Positions 16,599 to 24,231 of a DNA stretch of 35,221 nucleotides are shown in pieces. A model generated the notes under the pieces. It was not told where the DNA came from. It did no database searches and saw only the letters and a program-made list of their open reading frames with translations. The DNA is taken from NCBI GenBank assembly GCA_964370035.1, contig CAYJGT010000008.1, positions 1-35,221 of the forward strand, written 5' to 3'. The translations under genes and the position numbers were made by a program. The stretch's first letter is position 1; every line of letters starts with the position of its first letter. The stretch is from CAYJHC01 sp964370035. Lineage in GTDB: Bacteria > Bacillota > Clostridia > Peptostreptococcales > Anaerovoracaceae.

Positions 16599-17182
16599 TA
16601 TATTCTCTCCTTAATAACCCTATCAACAATACCATACTTTTCAGCTTGATCAGCAGACATGAAATTATCTCTATCTGTATCTTTTTCTATTGTTTTAATA
16701 GGTTTCCCAGTGTTTTTGCTTAGGATATTGTTTAGCTTTTCTCTAGTTTTAATTATCCATTCAGCATGGATTTTAATATCTTCAGCTTGTCCTCTAGCTC
16801 CGCCTAAAGGTTGATGTATCATTATTTCTGCATTTGGCAATGCGAATCTTTTTCCTGAAGTCCCTGAAGACAACAAAAATGCTCCCATACTCGCCGCTAA
16901 ACCTACGCATATAGTAGATACTTCTGGTTTAATATATTGCATAGTATCGTAAATTGCCATTCCAGCAGTAACCGATCCACCAGGGCTATTTATATAAATA
17001 CAAACATCCTTTTCTGGATCCTCCGCTTCTAGAAATAGCAATTGTGCAACTACTACATTTGCAGTGTTTTCATCTATTTCTCCACCGATAAATATTATTC
17101 TATCTTTTAGAAGACGAGAGAAAATGTCATAAGACCTTTCTCCCTTCCCCGTTTCTTCAACCACATATGGGATTAGATTCAT
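16598..17182 (-). CDS. clpP: ClpP, proteolytic subunit
   Basis: A tetradecameric serine protease that partners ClpX. It has 194 residues, the standard length, with the catalytic triad at canonical places: S98 in GLAASMGAF, H123 in MIHQPLGG and D172 in DTDRDNF. The first residues (MNLIPYVVEETGKGERSYDI) form the usual N-terminal loop without a long propeptide. It lies 16 bases after tig and overlaps clpX, giving the common tig-clpP-clpX order. Confidence 0.98.
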   Translation of the reverse strand: MNLIPYVVEETGKGERSYDIFSRLLKDRIIFIGGEIDENTANVVVAQLLFLEAEDPEKDVCIYINSPGGSVTAGMAIYDTMQYIKPEVSTICVGLAASMGAFLLSSGTSGKRFALPNAEIMIHQPLGGARGQAEDIKIHAEWIIKTREKLNNILSKNTGKPIKTIEKDTDRDNFMSADQAEKYGIVDRVIKERI

Positions 17183-17198
17183 TTATTTTCCTCTTTTC

Positions 17199-18482
17199 TT
17201 ACTTGATTACCGCTGCATCAAACATAAGATCAATAGCTTTTTTCATTTTGATATCTTTTTCTATGAACTTTAGGTTTTCTGCTCCTATCATTTCTTTGAT
17301 TTTTTCAGCTTCTAGTCCATAAGCCTTCGCCATATTAGTTATTTCAGTTTCTGCTTCTTCTGGAGTAACTTCAATTCCTTCAGCATCAGCAATAGCTACA
17401 ATAATCATTCTAGTCTTTACACGTCTCTTTGCATCATCTTCGATTTGCTTTCTAAAATCTGCAATTTCTTGCCCCATAAATCCTAAATATTGTTCTAATT
17501 CCATTCCTTGAGATCTTAACTGTTGCTCAAACTCTTGAATCATTGAGTTTTGCTCATCTTCAATCATTACTGCCGGAACATCAATCTCGTTTGCATTATA
17601 TACTTTTTCAAGCATTGTATCTTTCATTTTTCTGTCAACTTGAACAGTTTTGCTTTCTTGAAGTTTTGCTTTCATATCAGCTTTATACTCATCAAGTGTC
17701 TCAAATTCACTAGCATCCTTAGCAAACTCATCATTTAGTTCAGGAATTTGCTCCTCTTTTATTTCATGTACTGTACACTTAAATATTGCTTCTTTTCCTG
17801 CAAGATCTTCTGAGTGATACTCTGTTGGGAAAGTTACCGCAACATCTTTCTCATCTCCAACCGATACTCCTACTAACTGCTCTTCAAAGCCTGGAATAAA
17901 GCTATTTGACCCCAACTTCAAAGGATGCTTTTCTGCAGTACCGCCTTGGAACTGATCCTCTCCAACAAATCCTTTATAGTCAATTACAACTGTATCTCCA
18001 TCTTTCGCTGGTCTAGAAACTTCTACCATTCTAGCATGTTGCTTAAGGGTTTTCATTATTTCTTCTTCTAGCTCTTCGTCTTTAAGTTCTGCATCAATTT
18101 TTTCTACTTCTACACCTTTGTAATCTTTTACTTCAATTACAGGATATACAGGAACTGTAACTGTTGCTTCAAAGCTTTTTCCTTCTTCGAATTTACCAAA
18201 CTCTACAGCAGGTCTATCAATAACATCTAAACCTAACTCAACTACAGCTTTAGGGTATTCATCATTAAATAAAGTATTGATTGCTTCTTCAATAAAAATC
18301 CCACTTCCATAATGTTTTTCAATTATGCTTCTTGGAGCTTTGCCTTTTCTAAACCCATCAATGGAAAACTGATCTTTAGTTGCTTGATAAGCTTTTACTT
18401 TTCCTTGCTCTAGTTCTTCTGGTGAAAACTCCATAGTGAATTTTGCTTTGTTGTTTTCTGTTGAAATTAAGTTTGTTTTCAT
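17199..18482 (-). CDS. tig: Trigger factor
   Basis: A ribosome-associated chaperone and peptidyl-prolyl isomerase. It has 427 residues. The N-terminal ribosome-binding domain holds the signature GFRKGKAPRSIIEKHYG (about residues 43-59); the FKBP-type isomerase domain is in the middle (DGDTVVIDYKGFVGEDQFQGG to about 245); the helical C-terminal domain forms the arms. AAGGAG lies upstream of the ATG. The CYTH gene is 14 bases upstream, so transcription probably begins ahead of that gene. Confidence 0.97.
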   Translation of the reverse strand: MKTNLISTENNKAKFTMEFSPEELEQGKVKAYQATKDQFSIDGFRKGKAPRSIIEKHYGSGIFIEEAINTLFNDEYPKAVVELGLDVIDRPAVEFGKFEEGKSFEATVTVPVYPVIEVKDYKGVEVEKIDAELKDEELEEEIMKTLKQHARMVEVSRPAKDGDTVVIDYKGFVGEDQFQGGTAEKHPLKLGSNSFIPGFEEQLVGVSVGDEKDVAVTFPTEYHSEDLAGKEAIFKCTVHEIKEEQIPELNDEFAKDASEFETLDEYKADMKAKLQESKTVQVDRKMKDTMLEKVYNANEIDVPAVMIEDEQNSMIQEFEQQLRSQGMELEQYLGFMGQEIADFRKQIEDDAKRRVKTRMIIVAIADAEGIEVTPEEAETEITNMAKAYGLEAEKIKEMIGAENLKFIEKDIKMKKAIDLMFDAAVIK

Positions 18483-18496
18483 TTATATTTTCTCCT

Positions 18497-19117
18497 TTAA
18501 CATTTTCCCAATAGCTGAAGACCTCTTTCAAACTTACTCTTCGGCTCTGGTTTCAATTTATATTTACCCACAATGCTTTCACCTAAACTAAGCAAATCAT
18601 TTTCTGGGCCACTAACTAATTCTAATTCCATCTCATTGATGGCACTTTCTTTTTCGTTTGCTCTAACAACTCCTTGATCTAAGGCAACTTCTACTATACA
18701 AGCTCTAAATTTAACTAGAAACAGGCTTCTTCTAATCTCTGTTTCTAAAATTACGCCTAAGCTTCTATTTCCAACTATTTCTTCAAGATTCAAATCCAAC
18801 TTTTCATAGTCAAATAAGTCCACATCAAATTTCTTTGGAAATTCAAGAAGAGTTTTTTCGATTTCTTCTCTTTTATGAATATGCCCTTCTGCTTTTACCA
18901 AAGTTTTCAAAGTAGCTATGATTTTCGTACCATCATCCCTAATTCTAATGGCAATTTTCTTGTCCATCAATCTATAGTCTTCCGTATCTAGATAATAGGT
19001 AATCATTGAAAGTTCTTTTCTTGTGTCTTCTACCTCTACTGCCTTCAAGTCAACATCATCCCATAAAGATTTAAAAGTCTCAATGCTATCTATTCCATAT
19101 TTTAGTTCAAATTCCAT
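18497..19117 (-). CDS. CYTH-domain protein (probable inorganic triphosphatase)
   Basis: 206 residues. The N-terminal ExExK motif of the CYTH tunnel fold is E2-F-E4-L-K6. Further acidic and basic strands follow the family pattern: AIRIRDDGTKIIATLKT and HKREEIEKTL, and late ENEMELELVSG-like glutamates in INEMELELVSG. Such proteins hydrolyse tripolyphosphate or thiamine triphosphate; the substrate cannot be told here. It is the first gene after the promoter at 19145-19173 and heads the tig-clpP-clpX message. GAGG lies seven bases before the ATG. Confidence 0.85.
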   Translation of the reverse strand: MEFELKYGIDSIETFKSLWDDVDLKAVEVEDTRKELSMITYYLDTEDYRLMDKKIAIRIRDDGTKIIATLKTLVKAEGHIHKREEIEKTLLEFPKKFDVDLFDYEKLDLNLEEIVGNRSLGVILETEIRRSLFLVKFRACIVEVALDQGVVRANEKESAINEMELELVSGPENDLLSLGESIVGKYKLKPEPKSKFERGLQLLGKC

Positions 19118-19144
19118 ATGTAAACCTCACACTCTCGAATGAAA

Positions 19145-19173
19145 ATTATATCATATTTTCCTTGCCTATTCAA
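19145..19173 (-). promoter_or_regulatory. Promoter of the CYTH-tig-clpP-clpX-lon unit
   Basis: On the minus strand TTGAAT (19168-19173), 17-base spacer, TATAAT (19145-19150), with the CYTH ATG about 28 bases beyond the -10. It looks like a housekeeping sigma-A promoter. I see no CtsR- or CIRCE-like operator here. Confidence 0.75.
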
Positions 19174-19178
19174 GTAAT

Positions 19179-19234
19179 TCAAAAAAATAGCAATGGAAAT
19201 TCGAGTTAGCACTACTCAAATAACCATCACTATT
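19179..19234 (-). terminator. Terminator of the anchored surface-protein gene
   Basis: Minus-strand AATAGTGATGG (19224-19234) pairs with CCATTGCTATT (19186-19196) with two G-U pairs, enclosing an inner stem ATTTGAGT/ACTCGAAT, and a run of T follows. It lies about 40 bases after the stop and just before the CYTH promoter, so it insulates the two units. Confidence 0.85.
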
Positions 19235-19272
19235 TATTATATTCCTTAATAATTAAATATACTACTTTATCA

Positions 19273-22242
19273 TCAAGAATCTATTTGCTTTCTATAATAG
19301 AAAGCACCACTTATCCCTATAACCGACAATAACATTAATAGGCATAAAAGCGAAATTGGCATAGAATCACCTGTCTCTGGGGCTGATGTTATTCCATTTG
19401 CGGTATGTCCTACTGTAGTTGTTGTAGGAAGTATCGTATTTGTTCCAGAACCTTCTGTGATAGAATTATCTCCACTTACTTCAATCTCATCAAATCCAAT
19501 TGCATATGTGGAAAATTTATTAGTATATATGTAGACTAATCCTTCTTTGGTATCAATTTTATATGTACCATCTTCTTCTGAATCGCTCAGTTTGAAAATG
19601 TCTACCTTTCCGTCGTGGTATCTGAACAGTTGTATATTTGTTTTACCAGAAAAGTCATATGGTATTATTAACTCAATTACATTTGGAGAAGTTGTTAAAT
19701 TCGTTGAGCTTTCTCCCTCTACTGTCTTTGTCATAATAATTTCAAAAAACTCCTTATTCTTTTGATTAGAAACTAGAGAAATTTCTTTTGCATTTCCATC
19801 ATTTTCTGTAACCTGCTCTATTGTTAAAGCTATTGTTACCTGTAATTCTGGTTGGCTATTTGCAACCGTGTCTAGGCCTCCAACCATTATTTCAGGAGTT
19901 TTTGTTCCTACAATTTCTACTTTTGAATTTTTAGAAGTAATTTCAACATTAACTTGGTCTGTTGAAGTTCCTTTTTGTAATAAAGTAGTATTTGTTTTTC
20001 CATTATGTTCAACAACTAAGTTATATGCTCCTGCTTTAACATTATCAAAAGCATACGTTCCTAGCGAATTAGTAGTTGTAGCCGCAATAATCGTGTCACC
20101 TTGCATCAACTTTACAGTTGCTCCGTTTATATAAGCATTAGATTCCTTAACCACTCCTCGAACAGCACTAGCAGTTAGGTTTGTAGTCGGTTCTATTTTT
20201 GCTATTTCTTTATCTGCTGTTCTAGATATTCCATCCTTGCTAATTTCAACCGTAAATTCAACGGTACCTACTGTTCCTAAAACATTTCCTGCCGTGCCTG
20301 CAACTGCTTGCTCAAATCTATTTATAGTTGTGCTAAATGTGACTCCTAAATTTTTTAAATCAGGATGATTTTTTAAATAATTATCTATGTATGTTTTTGC
20401 CTCTTGCTCATTATTAAAATCATTTTGGTCAAATTCAAAACTGATATTGTTTACTTTTATTTTTGAACCTTCTAATGTGTTTATTATATTATTGTTTTTT
20501 TCAATTTCTGTTCCTGTTGTTTTTGTATCACTACTAGAGCTACTAGCTTTATGAGTATCAGTTTCTGCAAATCTAATATATCCTGTTATAGGAGTATTGT
20601 CCAGACTTATTTCATGGGTAGTAACATTCTTCCAACCAGCCTCATCTACGCCACTGTCGAATCTGTATTGGTATGTCTTCCCTGATGGATCCGCTGCATT
20701 TGGAGTAATAGTTGCTGTGTATTTCGAGCTACTTCCATCAAAGGTTATCGCTATTGTTGGTGACCCTGGAGCTGTTTGGGTTGCTTTTGTTACTTGAGAA
20801 GTTGAATCACTTTCTATACTTCCTGCAGGGCTAGTAGATGTACACTCAACTTTTATTGTGCGCCCTATATCCTCTTCAGTTAAAGTATAAGTGGTACCTG
20901 TAGCACTAGCTATATTTAAATCCCCTCTTTTCCATTGATAGGACAGGTCTCCCGCGTTGTTATCCTCAGTTAAGTTTGCCGTTAAAGTTTGGCCATAAAT
21001 CGCATCTCCTGTAATAGTAAGAGTTCCTATGAATTTTTCAATGTATTGCGTTAAAGTAGTTGATTTTCCATCCGTCACTTCTGCAGTACCAATCTGAGCA
21101 TCACCTACAAAAACATTCCAAGTTCCTCCGCTAGCAAAGGCTGAATAAACTCCTCCCCCTTGGTGTTGTAAATTTATTTCTTCACTACCCTTTTTAATTG
21201 TTACACTTGCGTCTGTTTTGGGAACAAGTGCGCCCTCTGAACCTACTCCATCTGTAGTAAGTGTAACAACAATGCTTCCAGGAGGATCAGGAAGGTTACG
21301 TCCAGAGCCTTCAAATCCTTGCAAATAAGGGTACCCTCCATTTTTGTCAGGGTCAATAACCCAAGTATTAGCAAAATCCCAGCCTGCAAAGGTTGATTGG
21401 GTGGTTAGCTGTTCGCTTGTCCTGCCAACGCTAGTATTATTTTGTCCTTTTGCGTCCAAAGTCTCTTTGGGAGAAAGAGTTATATCAAAAAAAGTACTTA
21501 CAAATCTAGATGTGCTTACATTCGAACCATCGCTCCATCCAGCCAAAGGTCTAACTTCCCCTATACTAGCAGAGTATGAATTTGTTATTAAAACACTAGC
21601 AGCTTCATTCCACCCAGAAAAACCAGAAGTATCTCCGCGACTTCCATCCCTAATTAAAGAGACTTTAACATAAGAATCTGTAATTCTAGTATTACTATTA
21701 GTGGAACCAAAAAAACCTCCAACTCCAGCATAGCCCTCTATTGTTCCTGTTACATATGTTTTTTCCACAGAGGATCCTGAAACATCACTTCCCGACAGCA
21801 CCCCCACATCGTTGCCTGTAGAAGAAACATTGGCATTTACTATCCCCAAGTTTTTTATAGTAGCATTTTGTGTTTTTCCAAATAGCCCTGTAAACCTTCC
21901 TGTGGAGTTTATAGTTAGATTACTAATGTTATAAAAATCCCCATCAAGAGTTCCCGTGAAAGCACTTGCGCTACTTGTGCTGGTTGAAGTCTTTCCAATA
22001 GGAATGACACTTACGCCAGCCATATTAATATCATTATTCAATTTATAATAGTCATCCAAGCCATAAGAACCAGTCCCTATTGCCTGCAAATCTGCAGCGC
22101 TTTTAATAAGGTAAGGATTTCCCTCTGTGCCTCCCCCCTCCAGTCCTGAAACAATAGTAACAAATGGCGACGGAATATAAAGTGTTCCTGTTACAAATAA
22201 AATTAGCGTAATGATGAATAGAATTTTTCTTTTTGCTTTCAT
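19273..22242 (-). CDS. Large secreted cell-wall-anchored protein, probable adhesin
   Basis: 989 residues from the ATG at 22242; a TTG three codons upstream is less likely. An N-terminal signal peptide (KAKRK then a hydrophobic run) precedes a beta-solenoid-like segment (about 35-315: GNPYLIKSAADLQAIGTGSY, IKNLGIVNANVSSTGNDVG, VGGFFGSTNSN) of the kind found with GLUG repeats. Next come an Ig-like part (GDLSYQWKRGDLN), a carboxypeptidase-regulatory-like domain near 700 (VRGVVKESNAYINGATVKL) and a C-terminal beta region. The end is a sorting signal: APETGD, then a hydrophobic helix, then YYRKQ, so sortase should anchor it to peptidoglycan. It lies downstream of a pilin-like gene. The ligand is unknown. 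Confidence 0.85.
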   Translation of the reverse strand: MKAKRKILFIITLILFVTGTLYIPSPFVTIVSGLEGGGTEGNPYLIKSAADLQAIGTGSYGLDDYYKLNNDINMAGVSVIPIGKTSTSTSSASAFTGTLDGDFYNISNLTINSTGRFTGLFGKTQNATIKNLGIVNANVSSTGNDVGVLSGSDVSGSSVEKTYVTGTIEGYAGVGGFFGSTNSNTRITDSYVKVSLIRDGSRGDTSGFSGWNEAASVLITNSYSASIGEVRPLAGWSDGSNVSTSRFVSTFFDITLSPKETLDAKGQNNTSVGRTSEQLTTQSTFAGWDFANTWVIDPDKNGGYPYLQGFEGSGRNLPDPPGSIVVTLTTDGVGSEGALVPKTDASVTIKKGSEEINLQHQGGGVYSAFASGGTWNVFVGDAQIGTAEVTDGKSTTLTQYIEKFIGTLTITGDAIYGQTLTANLTEDNNAGDLSYQWKRGDLNIASATGTTYTLTEEDIGRTIKVECTSTSPAGSIESDSTSQVTKATQTAPGSPTIAITFDGSSSKYTATITPNAADPSGKTYQYRFDSGVDEAGWKNVTTHEISLDNTPITGYIRFAETDTHKASSSSSDTKTTGTEIEKNNNIINTLEGSKIKVNNISFEFDQNDFNNEQEAKTYIDNYLKNHPDLKNLGVTFSTTINRFEQAVAGTAGNVLGTVGTVEFTVEISKDGISRTADKEIAKIEPTTNLTASAVRGVVKESNAYINGATVKLMQGDTIIAATTTNSLGTYAFDNVKAGAYNLVVEHNGKTNTTLLQKGTSTDQVNVEITSKNSKVEIVGTKTPEIMVGGLDTVANSQPELQVTIALTIEQVTENDGNAKEISLVSNQKNKEFFEIIMTKTVEGESSTNLTTSPNVIELIIPYDFSGKTNIQLFRYHDGKVDIFKLSDSEEDGTYKIDTKEGLVYIYTNKFSTYAIGFDEIEVSGDNSITEGSGTNTILPTTTTVGHTANGITSAPETGDSMPISLLCLLMLLSVIGISGAFYYRKQIDS

Positions 22243-22660
22243 ACAAACCAACCTTTCATTTTACTATAAAGTAAAATTACCGAATGAACTACTCTCCCCC
22301 CTAATATCACTCTTCACTATTATAGTTTCTACTTTTCCTAGCTTTTCGGCTAACACCTTCTTAGATTTATAGTCTAAATCTTTTGTTATAACCCCCCTGT
22401 ATTTACTCACATTTGTAATGATTTGTCAATAATATTTTGACAATTAAATATGAATTTCTTACTACATATTTAAGGTTCAATTTCTACTCTAATATTAGTC
22501 TCTTTTAGTAACTTTTTGTCAGAAACTCTTTCACTTATTTTTTTTAATATACTCTTTGAATTCAGCAGCCTGCATGGCCTATTTATGCTAGGCTGGTCTT
22601 GTGTACTGCTACTTTGGATTTTATTATCTTACTTTAAAAATACGGTTTCTTTCTCTATTC
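22243..22660 (-). other. 418-base spacer between pilin-like and anchored-protein genes
   Basis: No gene seen. A hairpin at 22566-22595 (AGCCT-a-GCAT / ATGC-AGGCT on the minus strand) lies 66 bases after the pilin-like stop and has no T run. Further on is an inverted repeat TGTCAA-n7-TTGACA (22424-22442). Two small stems, GATTTA-gacta-TAAATC and TAGC-cgaaaa-GCTA, fall in the presumed 5' leader. I do not recognise a riboswitch class; the c-di-GMP motifs I know are absent. Confidence 0.4.
22406..22442 (-). promoter_or_regulatory. Weak candidate promoter for the anchored-protein gene
   Basis: A perfect -35, TTGACA (22424-22429), lies on the minus strand and is part of an inverted repeat with a second copy seven bases away. 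The -10 at the right distance is poor (TAAATA after an 18-base spacer), so an activator or an alternative sigma factor would be needed. If real, the message has a leader of roughly 160 bases. Confidence 0.3.
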
Positions 22661-23254
22661 CTATAAATTTGGGTTAATACCAATTTCATCAATCCATACA
22701 TATGCCTCTCCCTCTTTTAGAGGTCTAGAGCTAAACCTGTCTGGGTGGAACTGAAACTCTCCTGTAGAAGAATTAATTGAAAATTTGAAGTCAATTTCTT
22801 CGGATGCACTAGACTTACCTGCCCCAATTTCAAAATATCGTCTACCCGGATTCCAAGACCCTCCCGAAAAACTCTCTTCTCCCAACAGGTGTTCTCCTAT
22901 TGACACTGCAAGTTCATATTCAAACTGTTTAGAATCTAAGTTTTCTCTATTTGCAGGACTTTCCATATTATAAGTTGTATCTACAAAAAATCCTCCTTGC
23001 GCATCTTCTTTACCTGTTTCCCAAACCATATAAATAATAGTATCTGGTGGCACATTATTGCTGGGTATTATAACCTCAACTGCTGCCGCTCTCATCAAAC
23101 TTGCTGCGACAGTAAGGTCTTTGGTTTGATTTGCCTTTTCAATATATCCCGAAACCGTAGGAACAACAACAGACGCAAGTATCGCCAGTATTGCTATTAC
23201 CACAATTACCTCCATTAAGGTAAATCCTTCTTGTTTCTTATTTTTATTTCTCAC
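22661..23254 (-). CDS. Type IV pilin-like (prepilin signal) protein
   Basis: 197 residues. A short basic leader (MRNKNKKQEG) ends at Gly10 followed by FTLMEVIVVIAILAILASVV: the class III prepilin signal with F+1, E+5 and the hydrophobic pilin helix. Prepilin peptidase would cut between G10 and F11. The rest is a globular head without a clear match. No pilus motor, platform or peptidase gene is in the window, so it depends on machinery elsewhere. The start is a GTG with GAGGG close by. A strong promoter lies upstream. Confidence 0.88.
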   Translation of the reverse strand: MRNKNKKQEGFTLMEVIVVIAILAILASVVVPTVSGYIEKANQTKDLTVAASLMRAAAVEVIIPSNNVPPDTIIYMVWETGKEDAQGGFFVDTTYNMESPANRENLDSKQFEYELAVSIGEHLLGEESFSGGSWNPGRRYFEIGAGKSSASEEIDFKFSINSSTGEFQFHPDRFSSRPLKEGEAYVWIDEIGINPNL

Positions 23255-23358
23255 GCTTCCCTCTTAATCGTCAAAATATTGGGCATTTCATTATAAATAA
23301 TTATGAAAACTAGAATAAAACTTCTTTCTTTCCCATTTCTCAATGCACTCATAGTACG

Positions 23359-23386
23359 ATTATACCCTTAATCATGAACTTGTCAA
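23359..23386 (-). promoter_or_regulatory. Strong promoter of the pilin-like gene
   Basis: Both boxes match consensus exactly on the minus strand: TTGACA (23381-23386), a 16-base spacer, TATAAT (23359-23364). The untranslated leader would be about 100 bases. The 16-base spacer and upstream repeats suggest control by a regulator. Confidence 0.8.
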
Positions 23387-23393
23387 CATTTCA

Positions 23394-23425
23394 ATACACT
23401 TCGGCTATATACCCCATACACTTCG
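23394..23425 (-). promoter_or_regulatory. Two direct repeats upstream of the pilin-gene -35 (candidate operator)
   Basis: ATACACTTCG (plus-strand reading) occurs at 23394-23403 and 23416-23425, exactly 22 bases apart, or about two helical turns. A partial third copy (ATACATTC) starts at 23429. The nearest copy begins eight bases beyond the -35 box. This spacing is typical of activators that bind one face of DNA as dimers, such as LytTR- or OmpR-type response regulators. Confidence 0.55.
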
Positions 23426-23448
23426 CCCATACATTCCTCATTTACAAC

Positions 23449-23481
23449 ATCACTAGTTCTAAAAATAATGGAACTAGTGAT
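23449..23481. repeat. Perfect inverted repeat in the 23255-23681 intergenic region
   Basis: ATCACTAGTTC (23449-23459) and GAACTAGTGAT (23471-23481) are exact reverse complements around an 11-base A/T-rich centre. There is no T run on either strand. It could be an operator or an RNA hairpin. The rest of this 427-base gap holds the pilin promoter, the direct repeats and a terminator; I see no gene. Confidence 0.6.
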
Positions 23482-23616
23482 TTGAAATCCGATTCCCACT
23501 TTTCCTTTCAATATTTTACCTAGATTTATAGGAATACTCTGCTATCTAGCTCAAAGAGGCTGCACAACAATACTATCATAGTAAGCTAAAAGTATTTACT
23601 CACTCTCATTTTTCTC

Positions 23617-23655
23617 ACAAAAAAACGACGAGCTATTAAATTAGCTCATCGTTGT
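23617..23655 (-). terminator. Terminator of the 141-residue membrane protein gene
   Basis: Minus-strand ACGATGAGCT (23643-23652) pairs with AGCTCGTCGT (23625-23634, one G-U pair) around an 8-base loop, followed by a run of about seven T. It lies about 30 bases after the stop codon. Confidence 0.9.
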
Positions 23656-23681
23656 TAATTTTTTGAAAATACTTATAAATT

Positions 23682-24107
23682 TTAAGCTCTCATGTTTTTG
23701 TTTGCACCAATTATTAATAGTACTGGCATTACACAACCCATCAATAGATTTAATAAGTTGAATTCAGCATAAAGCATTGTAATGCTAGTAATTTGTGCAA
23801 GTACGTTAATACCTATCATTACTATTGCTAATATTAACAATAATTTAGCTTTTTCGGGCTTGTTGCTATTTTTCACTGCAAGTATTCCAGTTGCTAGTTG
23901 TAATCCAGCTCCTGCTACTGCAATAACAACTGGGATGTAAATTGAAGCTCCTACAAAGTACGCTGCCGCTGATGCTGCTGCTACTGCTGCAAGCGATACA
24001 AGTACTCCTATTCCACCAAATATAATCATTAAAATTCCTACAATTTTAACAAATTTACGCGCTGGCGCATCACTTTTAACTTGTTCATTAACATTCATTT
24101 GTTCCAT
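23682..24107 (-). CDS. Small four-helix membrane protein, unknown function
   Basis: 141 residues with four hydrophobic segments (about 20-50, 50-75, 88-112, 118-138) and a hydrophilic N-terminus MEQMNVNEQVKSDAPARK. The first helix pair is rich in Gly and Ala (IFGGIGVLVSLAAVAAASAA). Proteins of this general type are frequent in clostridia and have no known role. The gene is a complete single-gene unit with its own promoter and terminator; AAGGAG lies seven bases before the ATG. Confidence 0.75.
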   Translation of the reverse strand: MEQMNVNEQVKSDAPARKFVKIVGILMIIFGGIGVLVSLAAVAAASAAAYFVGASIYIPVVIAVAGAGLQLATGILAVKNSNKPEKAKLLLILAIVMIGINVLAQITSITMLYAEFNLLNLLMGCVMPVLLIIGANKNMRA

Positions 24108-24150
24108 TTTTTTCTCCTTATGATTTCAATTAAATATGTTTACAGTTAGT

Positions 24151-24179
24151 AGTATACTATTTCTTCTCGTGCTTTTCAA
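24151..24179 (-). promoter_or_regulatory. Promoter of the 141-residue membrane protein gene
   Basis: On the minus strand TTGAAA (24174-24179), a 17-base spacer, then TATACT (24151-24156), about 40 bases ahead of the ATG. Confidence 0.7.
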
Positions 24180-24231
24180 TAGGGCTAACGGCACATCTTT
24201 ATGATTTCTCTGTGATTTGTTTCAAATTTCT

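Noticed and set aside
19547..21673. Plus-strand frames opposite the anchored surface protein
   Set aside because: No ribosome sites or recognisable domains; the minus-strand gene has signal peptide, domains and sorting signal.
22500..22580. A 14-codon minus-strand frame (MQAAEFKEY...) in the pilin-adhesin spacer as a leader peptide
   Set aside because: No Shine-Dalgarno sequence, and its start lies inside a hairpin; probably chance.
22243..23681. c-di-GMP riboswitch controlling the pilin-adhesin locus
   Set aside because: Neither the class I nor the class II conserved core is readable on the minus strand.
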